Source: Chloroflexota bacterium (GTDB lineage Bacteria > Chloroflexota > Anaerolineae > VGOG01). From it: a DNA stretch of 10,962 nt. Positions 6,056 through 10,962 of the stretch are shown one piece after another. The stretch covers positions 1 through 10,962 of the forward strand of contig JAUWYT010000026.1 in the NCBI GenBank assembly GCA_030615705.1, read 5' to 3'. Numbering within the stretch: position 1 is the first letter of the stretch; the number at the start of each line of letters is the position of its first letter. Below the pieces are notes generated by a model. It had not been told where the DNA came from. It searched no databases and was given only the letters and a program-made list of their open reading frames with translations. Position numbers and translations under genes: made by a program.

Positions 6056-6117
6056 TGGCCGATAGCTTATAGCTGATAGCAATTTCCCATCTGCTATCTG
6101 CCATTTGCCATTTGCCA
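6049..6117 (+). repeat. heptamer tandem repeats in two arms over the alpha stop and before the beta start
   Basis: Units of 7 bases run TAGCTGA, TGGCCGA, TAGCTTA, TAGCTGA, TAGCAAT (6049-6083). After a short gap come TCTGCTA, TCTGCCA, TTTGCCA, TTTGCCA (6090-6117). The alpha-subunit TGA is the end of the first unit. GATAGCA (6075-6081) and TGCTATC (6092-6098) are exact reverse complements and can form a hairpin with a 10-base loop. The element ends just before the GGAGGT site (6121-6126) of the beta gene and so supplies almost the entire intergenic spacer. Confidence 0.85.
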
Positions 6118-6131
6118 ATTGGAGGTTAATC

Positions 6132-7010
6132 GTGAGCTACGCTATACCCGATGAGGAACTTCTGCTTTCCGGCCATCTGGCCTGCCCAGGCTGTGGAGGG
6201 TCGCTCTCTATGCGCCTGGCATTGAAGGCCTTGGGCGAGAAGACGATCCTCGTTATCCCCGCCTGCTGCTGGTCTATTATCGCTGGGGCCTTCCCTTACT
6301 CCTCGGTGAAGGTCCCCTTGATGCACACCGCCTTCGAGACGGGGGGCTCCGCGGCAGCGGGGATTAAGGCCGCCTTGGAGGTACAGGGGGATACGGAGAC
6401 TACGGTGCTGACCTGGGCTGGCGACGGCGGCACCTTCGACATTGGCTTACAGGCCCTCTCCGGTGCAGTGGAGAGAAACGAGGACTTCATCTACGCCTGC
6501 TACGATAACGAGGCCTACATGAACACCGGCATCCAGCGGTCTTCCGCCACGCCCTGGGGAGCCTGGACGACCACCACGCCCGTGCAGCATCCCAAGGAGA
6601 CGCCCAAAAAGGACATCGTGGCCATCATGGCCGCCCATCGCATCCCCTACACTGCTACGGCCACGGTCGCCTATCCTGAGGACTTAGTGCGCAAGTTCCA
6701 GAAAGCCAAGGGAATCCGCGGGGCCAAGTTCATCCATATTCTCTCCCCCTGTCCGCCTGGTTGGAAGATGGAGCCCGCCTACTCCATCCGAATCTCGCGT
6801 TTGGCCGTGGAGAGCAAGGTCTTCCCCCTCTACGAGGTGGAGAACGGGGAGAAGTGGACCATCACCGTCTGGCCTAAGCGGGAGGTGCCGGTGCGGGAGT
6901 ACGTCAAGCTTCAGGGCCGCTTCAGCCACCTCACCGAGGAGGACATCGAGTTCATCCAGGAGAACGTGGATCGGGAGTGGGAGAGGCTGGTGGCCAGGGC
7001 GGTGCAGTGA
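6132..7010 (+). CDS. 2-oxoacid:ferredoxin oxidoreductase, TPP-binding beta subunit
   Basis: A 292-residue subunit holding thiamine diphosphate and, in the family, one [4Fe-4S] cluster. GTG 6132 follows GGAGGT (6121-6126); an earlier in-frame start at 6105 would translate the heptamer repeat and is rejected. Signatures: GHLACPGCGGSLSMRLALKA (14-33) with C18 and C21, ACCW (44-47) and SPCPPG (205-210, C207) as further cluster ligands, FPYSSVKVPLMHTAFE (54-69), and the TPP motif GDGG (98-101) ending in CYDNEAYMNTGIQ (123-135). This matches PorB/VorB-type beta subunits, whose usual length is about 300. It is the last gene of the operon and is followed by a strong stem-loop at 7212-7260. With alpha, gamma and the flavoprotein-delta fusion, the complex is complete within the window. 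Confidence 0.93.
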   Translation: MSYAIPDEELLLSGHLACPGCGGSLSMRLALKALGEKTILVIPACCWSIIAGAFPYSSVKVPLMHTAFETGGSAAAGIKAALEVQGDTETTVLTWAGDGGTFDIGLQALSGAVERNEDFIYACYDNEAYMNTGIQRSSATPWGAWTTTTPVQHPKETPKKDIVAIMAAHRIPYTATATVAYPEDLVRKFQKAKGIRGAKFIHILSPCPPGWKMEPAYSIRISRLAVESKVFPLYEVENGEKWTITVWPKREVPVREYVKLQGRFSHLTEEDIEFIQENVDREWERLVARAVQ

Positions 7011-7110
7011 CGAGTAATTGAGCGATGGCTCATCACCTGGCTGCGCGTGGAGGTCTGGTGGAGATCTGAGCGAAGTGGAAGGTGCAGTGCGTCCGCTCCA
7101 GTGTCAAGTC

Positions 7111-7177
7111 AAATGAGAATGTTACCGAAAGGCGATCGTTCGGTCCCTCTGGGCCAGAGGCAAAAGAGAATGTTACC
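7111..7177 (+). repeat. pair of 16-base direct repeats, possible mobile-element end
   Basis: AAATGAGAATGTTACC (7111-7126) and AAAAGAGAATGTTACC (7162-7177) match at 15 of 16 positions, spaced 51 bases apart. Multiple short direct repeats of this kind are typical of the ends of some IS elements (IS21-like terminal repeats bound by the transposase). No transposase gene is present, so if this is an IS end it is a relic. The family assignment is an inference from pattern alone. Confidence 0.45.
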
Positions 7178-7211
7178 AAGCTGTCCGCTCCTCTCGTCCT
7201 AGTAGGGGTTG

Positions 7212-7260
7212 TGGGTATGTGGGCAACTCGGAGCGTAGCGGAGAGTTGCCCACATACCCA
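7212..7260 (+). other. 18-bp perfect stem-loop after the oxidoreductase operon
   Basis: TGGGTATGTGGGCAACTC (7212-7229) pairs without mismatch with GAGTTGCCCACATACCCA (7243-7260) around a 13-base loop (GGAGCGTAGCGGA). It could end or protect the 3' end of the oxidoreductase transcript. There is no T run on either strand, so it is not a standard intrinsic terminator. A repeat-family hairpin or mobile-element relic are alternatives. Confidence 0.7.
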
Positions 7261-7306
7261 TCAGTCCTCCTGTTGGACAGCACTTTACATGAATGAATAC
7301 GGGCAC

Positions 7307-7335
7307 TTGACATCGGTGAGCAAAAGGTGTATAAT
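7307..7335 (+). promoter_or_regulatory. consensus sigma-70 promoter of the iron-uptake cluster
   Basis: TTGACA (7307-7312) and TATAAT (7330-7335) match the consensus at all 12 positions, with the optimal 17-base spacer. Transcription should start near 7341-7343, about 48 bases before the ATG of the DtxR-type repressor. A perfect promoter is expected where expression is held down by a strong repressor, which fits the palindrome immediately downstream. Confidence 0.88.
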
Positions 7336-7336
7336 T

Positions 7337-7369
7337 AGGCATGCCTTAAGAGGGTATCTGGGTATGCCT
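7337..7369 (+). promoter_or_regulatory. probable DtxR-type operator (two sites)
   Basis: AGGCATGCCT (7337-7346) is an exact 10-bp palindrome just after the -10 box and over the expected transcription start. In its TTAGGC...GCCTTAA setting it resembles the TTAGG...CCTAA form of DtxR/IdeR boxes. A second site, GGGTATGCCT (7360-7369), matches it at 8 of 10 positions, 23 bases on, about two helical turns, as expected for two dimers on one face. The gene that follows encodes a DtxR-family protein, so iron-dependent autorepression of the whole feo cluster is likely (inference). Confidence 0.72.
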
Positions 7370-7389
7370 ATTATTCTAAGGAGAAGCCG

Positions 7390-8043
7390 ATGGTCACTGA
7401 GAGTGCTGAGGAGTATCTGGAGGCAATTTACAAGCTCGGGGAAGAAGGACAGCCGGTCGCTCTCTCCACCCTGGCCGAGTGCTTGGAGATCTCGTCTGTG
7501 TCGGCCAACGAGATGGTCAGGAAGCTGGTCGAACGGAAGCTGGTCCTCTATGAGCCCTACAAGGGGGTATCGCTGACCCCGGCGGGCCAGGCCAAGGCCC
7601 TGGCAGTGATCCGCCGCCATCGCTTGTGGGAGCGCTTGCTGACAGACGTGCTGGATCTCTCCTGGGACCAGGTGCACGAGGAAGCCTGTCGGCTGGAGCA
7701 CGCCACCTCGCCCCTGGTGGAGGAACGGCTGGCCCAGCTTCTCGGCGAGCCGAAGACCTGCCCTCACGGCCACCCAATGCCGACAGCCGAGGGGGAGATG
7801 GCCGTCGAGGCCGGGTGTCCGCTGGCCGAACTCACGGCAGGACAAAGGGCGAGAGTACTGCGCGTGCCGGAGGGAGACGACGCCCTGTTGCGGTATCTGG
7901 CTACCCTGGGTCTGAAACCCCAGGTCACGGTCCAGGTCGAGGTAGCGGCTCCTTTCCAGGGCCCGCTGACGGTGCAGGTCGGAGAAGCGCGACACGTCTT
8001 GGGGCGAGAGCTGGCCTCACAGATCGTAGTACGGCCACTGTGA
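7390..8043 (+). CDS. DtxR-family iron-dependent repressor with C-terminal FeoA domain
   Basis: A 217-residue metal-dependent repressor; AAGGAG (7378-7383) precedes ATG 7390. The N-terminal winged helix (about 7-65) contains AEEYLEAIYKL and VALSTLAECLEISSVSANEMVRKL. The dimerisation/metal domain (66-120) has RRHRLWERLLTDVL and VHEEACRLEHATSP. By alignment to Corynebacterium DtxR, H77, E81, H96, C100, E103 and H104 correspond to metal ligands H79, E83, H98, C102, E105 and H106. The Cys is typical of iron-type DtxR/IdeR, not of MntR. The position of DtxR Met10 appears to be Glu8, an unusual ligand. CPHGHP (124-129) precedes the FeoA/SH3-like domain (about 145-215). It lies behind a consensus promoter and palindromic operator and ahead of feoA and feoB, so it most likely senses Fe(II) and represses this cluster, including itself. 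Manganese sensing is possible. Confidence 0.88.
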   Translation: MVTESAEEYLEAIYKLGEEGQPVALSTLAECLEISSVSANEMVRKLVERKLVLYEPYKGVSLTPAGQAKALAVIRRHRLWERLLTDVLDLSWDQVHEEACRLEHATSPLVEERLAQLLGEPKTCPHGHPMPTAEGEMAVEAGCPLAELTAGQRARVLRVPEGDDALLRYLATLGLKPQVTVQVEVAAPFQGPLTVQVGEARHVLGRELASQIVVRPL

Positions 8044-8100
8044 CCGCTTCTTTTTTGGTGTGTTGAATTGCAAATGCTTGGCAAAAGTAGGAGGGCCTTC

Positions 8101-8346
8101 ATGAATGAAGAGCGAATACCGTTGAGCGTACTGGCCCCCGGCGAGGTGGGGGTGGTGCGTCAGTTAGCCGGGGGGCGGGGATTTATGAGCCGCCTGGCTG
8201 CGCTGGGCTTCACCCTTGGGGTCGAGGTGACCATGGTGCAGAACTTCGGCCGTGGCCCCCTCATCGTCCTGGTGCGGGACACCCGGGTGGCTTTGGGACG
8301 GGGCGAGGCGGCCAAGGTGCTGGTGGGGAGAACGACCAATGGATAA
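8101..8346 (+). CDS. feoA: FeoA, ferrous iron transport accessory protein
   Basis: An 81-residue cytosolic SH3-like protein that works with FeoB in Fe(II) uptake. ATG 8101 follows GGAGG (8090-8094); an upstream TTG at 8068 is in frame but poorly placed. The family pattern is clear: PLSVLAPGEVGVVRQLAGG, then the SRLAALGFTLGVEVTMVQN block, and GPLIVLVRDTRVALGRGEAAKVLV. The length is typical. The repressor just upstream carries its own FeoA-like domain, so the cluster encodes two such modules. The gene is 57 bases after the repressor and overlaps the feoB start by 8 bases (8339-8346), so it is co-transcribed and probably translationally coupled. Confidence 0.93.
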   Translation: MNEERIPLSVLAPGEVGVVRQLAGGRGFMSRLAALGFTLGVEVTMVQNFGRGPLIVLVRDTRVALGRGEAAKVLVGRTTNG

Positions 8347-10393
8347 TGACCAAATCCAAGATTCAAAATCCAAAATCCAAAGTCCAAAGTCCAAAATCCG
8401 CAATCAGATCACCGTGGCGCTGGCCGGGCAGCCCAACGTGGGGAAGTCCACTGTATTCAATCTGCTGACCGGCCTCAGCCAGCACGTGGGCAACTGGCCG
8501 GGCAAGACCATCGAGCAGAAGACCGGCACCTATAACTACAACGGCACCAAGGTGCGCATCGTGGACCTGCCCGGCACCTATAGCCTGACCGCCAACTCTC
8601 TCGAGGAGCGAATCGCCCGCGACTACATCATCAAGGAGCGGCCCGACGTGGTGGTGGCCATCGTAGACGCCGCCGCCCTGGAGCGCAACCTCTATCTGGT
8701 GGCTGAGCTCCTCTCCTTGCCAGCACCGGTGGTTCTGGGCCTGAACATGATGGACGTGGCCGAGCAGCAGGGAATGCACATTGAGCCCCATGTGCTGGAG
8801 GCAGCGTTGGGCCTGCCAGTGGTGCCTATGGTGGCTACCAAGAATCAGGGAGTGAGAGAGCTAGTGGAGGCTGTGGACCGGGTATCCCAGTGTGAGGGCA
8901 CTTATGCCCCCAGCCGACCTGAGATCCGGGAAGACCACCGGATGGTGTTGGCTGAGCTGCAGCGACTCATCGCCGGGGCTGTGCCGGCGCCCTACCCGGA
9001 GGACTGGGTGGCTCTCAAGCTCTTGGAGGGTGATGAGGAGATCACCTCCATGATAAAAGAGCGATTGGACGAGGCTTGCTGGCAGGAGATGCACGCTATC
9101 CTGATGCAGCATGAGGATGCCATCCTGGCCGTGGCCGGTGGCCGTTACGAGTGGATAGGGAGGATGATCCGCGCCGCTGTGGCCCGCCCCAGGGTCGGGC
9201 AGATCACCCTCACCGAGAGGTTGGACCGCTGGGCAACCCACCCCTTCTGGGGGCTGCTCATCCTGCTGGGGATGCTGGGCCTGATCTTCTGGCTGACCTA
9301 CACCATAGGCGCGCCGTTGCAGGAGCTGCTGGACACCTACCTGGTGCAGGCCGGGGCGGAATGGGTGCGCTCGGCTCTGAATGGTGCGCCAGCCTGGTTG
9401 GTGGGGTTCCTGGCCGATGGGGTGATCGGCGGGGCAGGGATGGTGATCACCTTCCTGCCCATTCTGGTTATCTTCTTTACTGCCCTAGGATTGCTGGAGG
9501 ACGTGGGGTACATGGCTCGGGCGGCCTACGTCATGGACCGCTTCATGCACCTGATGGGGTTGCACGGCAAGAGCTTTCTGCCCCTCTTCCTGGGATTTGG
9601 CTGCAACGTGCCGGCGGTGATGGGGGCGCGGGTGGTAGAGGGGGAGCGGGCAAGGCTTTTGACCATCCTGGTAGCTCCCCTGGTGCCCTGTACGGCGCGG
9701 ATGGCCGTGGTCGCCGTGCTAGCGCCGGTTTTCTTCGGCCCCTACGCCGCACTGGTCGCCGGGGGGCTGGTGGGGCTCAGCTTAGTGATGCTGGCGATCA
9801 TAGGTATTGCGCTCCATGAGCTGGTGCTGGGGGGCGAGCACGTGGCCTTCATCATGGAGCTGCCGCTATATCACCTGCCCAACGCCCGCACCATCTGTCT
9901 CTCGGTGTGGCAGCGGTTGGTGGCCTTCCTCAAGAAGGCAGGCAGCATTATCCTGGTCGTCTCAGTGGTGGTCTGGGCTCTCTCGGTCCTGCCCGGCGGG
10001 GAGATCGAGTCCAGCTACCTGGCAGCCATTGGGCGGCTGCTGGGGCCGTTGGGAGCGCTGATGGGCCTGGGCTGGCAGATGATGGTGGCGCTGCTGACCA
10101 GCTTCGTGGCCAAGGAGAACACCATCGCTACCCTTGGCGTTCTCTACAGCACGGGCGAGGAGGGGGCGCGTCTGGCCGAGGCCCTGTCTGGGGTGCTGAC
10201 TCCGGCAGCGGCACTGGCCTTCCTGGCAGTGCAGATGCTCTTCATCCCCTGCGTGGCCACGGTGGCCACCGTCCGGCAGGAGACAGCGAGTTGGCGCTGG
10301 ACGGCCTTCAGCGTGGCCCTGCTCCTGGTGGTGTCCTTTGCCGTGGGCATTGCCATCTATCAGGGGGCCATGCTGGTGGGATGGGGGGTGTGA
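8339..10393 (+). CDS. feoB: FeoB, ferrous iron transporter
   Basis: A 684-residue inner-membrane Fe(II) transporter with a cytosolic G domain. I chose ATG 8339, overlapping the feoA stop, with GGGGAG just upstream; the frame is open back to 8252 but encodes no family sequence. G1 GQPNVGKS (30-37), G3 DLPG (76-79), G4 NMMD (136-139) and G5 ATK (about 166-168) are all present. The helical guanine-dissociation-inhibitor-like region follows, then the membrane domain from about 301 (HPFWGLLILL). It carries the Gate motifs TFLPILVIFFTALGLLEDVG (371-390), GFGCNVPAVMGAR (419-431) and PCTARMAV (450-457), with further helices to the end. Length fits FeoB without a C-terminal fusion. Residues 5-23 (QIQDSKSKIQSPKSKIRNQ) come from a heptamer DNA repeat, an N-terminal extension most FeoB proteins lack. 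Confidence 0.96.
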   Translation: MDNDQIQDSKSKIQSPKSKIRNQITVALAGQPNVGKSTVFNLLTGLSQHVGNWPGKTIEQKTGTYNYNGTKVRIVDLPGTYSLTANSLEERIARDYIIKERPDVVVAIVDAAALERNLYLVAELLSLPAPVVLGLNMMDVAEQQGMHIEPHVLEAALGLPVVPMVATKNQGVRELVEAVDRVSQCEGTYAPSRPEIREDHRMVLAELQRLIAGAVPAPYPEDWVALKLLEGDEEITSMIKERLDEACWQEMHAILMQHEDAILAVAGGRYEWIGRMIRAAVARPRVGQITLTERLDRWATHPFWGLLILLGMLGLIFWLTYTIGAPLQELLDTYLVQAGAEWVRSALNGAPAWLVGFLADGVIGGAGMVITFLPILVIFFTALGLLEDVGYMARAAYVMDRFMHLMGLHGKSFLPLFLGFGCNVPAVMGARVVEGERARLLTILVAPLVPCTARMAVVAVLAPVFFGPYAALVAGGLVGLSLVMLAIIGIALHELVLGGEHVAFIMELPLYHLPNARTICLSVWQRLVAFLKKAGSIILVVSVVVWALSVLPGGEIESSYLAAIGRLLGPLGALMGLGWQMMVALLTSFVAKENTIATLGVLYSTGEEGARLAEALSGVLTPAAALAFLAVQMLFIPCVATVATVRQETASWRWTAFSVALLLVVSFAVGIAIYQGAMLVGWGV
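8352..8407 (+). repeat. AAATCCA heptamer tandem repeat at the start of feoB
   Basis: Eight consecutive 7-base units, from AAATCCA (8352-8358) through AAGTCCA variants to CAATCAG (8401-8407), follow the feoB ATG after a few codons. In the feoB frame they read as alternating SK and IQ residues. The stretch is plainly A-rich against a 60% G+C background. It is probably the same class of short-period element as those at 3017, 3448 and 6049, with a different unit. Confidence 0.88.
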
Positions 10394-10394
10394 G

Positions 10395-10655
10395 GTGTTG
10401 CAGAGATTGCTGGAGTTGGTGACTGAAGGCGGCGTGCACAGCTACGCCGACCTGGCGCGTGAGCTTGGGGTGAGCCAGGGGCTGCTGGGGCAGATGATCG
10501 AGGACCTGGCGCGGCGGGGATACCTGCGACCGGTGGCTAGTGATTGCGAGTCCCAATGCACCGGCTGCTCCCTGGCCGAGACCTGCGCCGTGGGTGGGCC
10601 AACGCGGGTGTGGGCGCTGACGGAGAAAGGACAACGACGGGATGCCGGGACGTGA
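10395..10655 (+). CDS. FeoC-like winged-helix protein with Cys cluster
   Basis: A probable GTG start at 10395 lies one base after the feoB stop; TTG 10398 is an alternative. The 86-residue product begins with a winged-helix (about 1-47: MLQRLLELVTEGG, YADLARELGVSQGLLGQMIEDLARRGYLRP). It then has C51, C55, C58 and C64 (C-x3-C-x2-C-x5-C) and ends VWALTEKG. FeoC of enterobacteria has the same plan (winged helix, then C-x4-C-x2-C-x5-C) and directly follows FeoB, so position and pattern both support the call. The Cys cluster can bind an Fe-S centre in the family, suggesting it reports iron or oxygen state to FeoB. Direct DNA binding is less certain. It overlaps the next gene by 14 bases. Confidence 0.78.
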   Translation: MLQRLLELVTEGGVHSYADLARELGVSQGLLGQMIEDLARRGYLRPVASDCESQCTGCSLAETCAVGGPTRVWALTEKGQRRDAGT

Positions 10656-10962
10656 TTGGCGTAATCGCCGGTGCGAAGAGCACGAGCACAGGGATAGGAA
10701 GCCGTTCGGCATCTGCACCTGGCAGGACGATTCCGGGTGTGCGGATTGTCCCATCGGCGACACGCTGAACTGCCGCTTTAACTGGGGTGACCTGTTGTAC
10801 TTCCTGGCTGGTTTCCTGCCACCTGCGATTGCTGTCGTCGCCGGGATGATACGGGGCGGATTTGGCTGGTATCTCGTCGGCTGGGTTGGCTACATGCTGT
10901 TCTTCTTCTTCGTGTGGGAGGCCCGCATTCTGTGCAGTCACTGCCCCTACTGGGCTGAGGAC
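10642..10962 (+). CDS. Cys-rich membrane protein linked to feo (3' end outside window)
   Basis: ATG 10642 opens a frame of 107 codons that is still open at the window edge. Residues 1-50 are hydrophilic and Cys-rich: C11, C25, C33, C36 and C44, including SGCADCP and LNC. Two membrane segments follow, at about 51-70 (LLYFLAGFLPPAIAVVAGMI) and 75-94 (GWYLVGWVGYMLFFFFVWEA). A second Cys motif, ILCSHCPYW, then starts before the sequence ends. The gene overlaps the FeoC-like stop by 14 bases, a sign of coupling within the feo operon. CxxCP pairs on both sides of a membrane hairpin suggest metal or Fe-S binding at a membrane. I recall uncharacterised proteins with CxHCPYY-type motifs but cannot name a family. 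A ribosome binding site is weak (AAAGGA near 10626-10631). Confidence 0.7.
   Translation, partial: MPGRDWRNRRCEEHEHRDRKPFGICTWQDDSGCADCPIGDTLNCRFNWGDLLYFLAGFLPPAIAVVAGMIRGGFGWYLVGWVGYMLFFFFVWEARILCSHCPYWAED

Larger units (their letters stand above)
7011..7306 (+). other. intergenic region after the oxidoreductase operon
   Basis: No credible gene occurs here in either strand. From left to right it holds a small hairpin (TGAGC GATG GCTCA near 7019-7032), a CTGAGCGAAGTGGAAGG scrap (7066-7082) resembling the small interspersed element seen in ptb, a pair of 16-base direct repeats (7111-7126, 7162-7177), the short repeat GTCCGCTCC (7091-7099 and 7183-7191), and a long stem-loop (7212-7260). Repeats are denser here than in any other intergenic gap of the window. 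Confidence 0.6.

Noticed and set aside
7212..7260. Stem-loop as a standard intrinsic terminator
   Set aside because: The stem is strong, but no run of T follows it on either strand, so I list it as a stem-loop of unknown role.
7285..7995. 236-codon open frame on the - strand opposite the DtxR gene
   Set aside because: It is antisense to a well-supported gene, composed of codon complements and with no recognisable protein. Long antisense frames are common in G+C-rich DNA.
9151..10422. Long + frames out of register inside feoB (9151-9819 and 9907-10422)
   Set aside because: They are Gly/Ala/Arg-rich shadows of the feoB frame, whose motifs continue uninterrupted through both regions.

Overview
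The window is about 11 kb of bacterial DNA with every supportable gene on the + strand. Its core genes are G+C-rich (about 60% in a sampled feoB line). The content points to an anaerobe that ferments amino acids or 2-oxoacids with ferredoxin and takes up ferrous iron. The period-7/8 tandem repeats at gene junctions (for example AAATCCA units that translate as SKIQ-type peptides) remind me of Chloroflexota and some cyanobacterial genomes. With the anaerobic metabolism I would guess Chloroflexota (Anaerolineae-like), but this is an inference, not a demonstrated placement. I saw no tRNA, rRNA, CRISPR array or complete transposon.

Layout. (1) 1-126 is the 3' end of a phosphate acyltransferase (ptb-like) gene. 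(2) 127-1445 is an A+T-richer spacer with two or three tiny predicted membrane proteins, a 23-base imperfect direct repeat and long stretches without a convincing gene. (3) 1446-2393 is a second, complete ptb-like gene with a 16-codon repeat-like insertion. (4) 2484-7010 is a four-gene 2-oxoacid:ferredoxin oxidoreductase operon: gamma, a large FAD/NAD(P)H plus ferredoxin (delta) fusion, alpha, then TPP-binding beta. (5) 7011-7389 is an intergenic region with mobile-element-like direct repeats, an 18-bp perfect stem-loop, a perfect-consensus sigma-70 promoter and a palindromic operator. (6) 7390-10962 is an iron cluster: DtxR-type repressor with a C-terminal FeoA domain, FeoA, FeoB, a FeoC-like winged-helix/Cys protein, and the start of a Cys-rich membrane protein that runs off the window.

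How the genes work together. The oxidoreductase would turn a 2-oxoacid plus CoA into acyl-CoA and reduced ferredoxin. The fused flavoprotein could pass those electrons to NAD(P)+. The phosphate acyltransferases would convert acyl-CoA to acyl phosphate, which a kinase (not in the window) could use to make ATP. The feo cluster imports Fe(II), which the Fe-S-rich oxidoreductase needs, under what looks like DtxR autoregulation at 7307-7370.

The most unusual theme is short repeats entering coding sequence. Period-7 or period-8 tandem repeats sit on the gamma stop codon, inside the flavoprotein linker, on the alpha stop codon, and across the feoA/feoB junction. Two further in-frame insertions interrupt conserved blocks of ptb and the flavoprotein.
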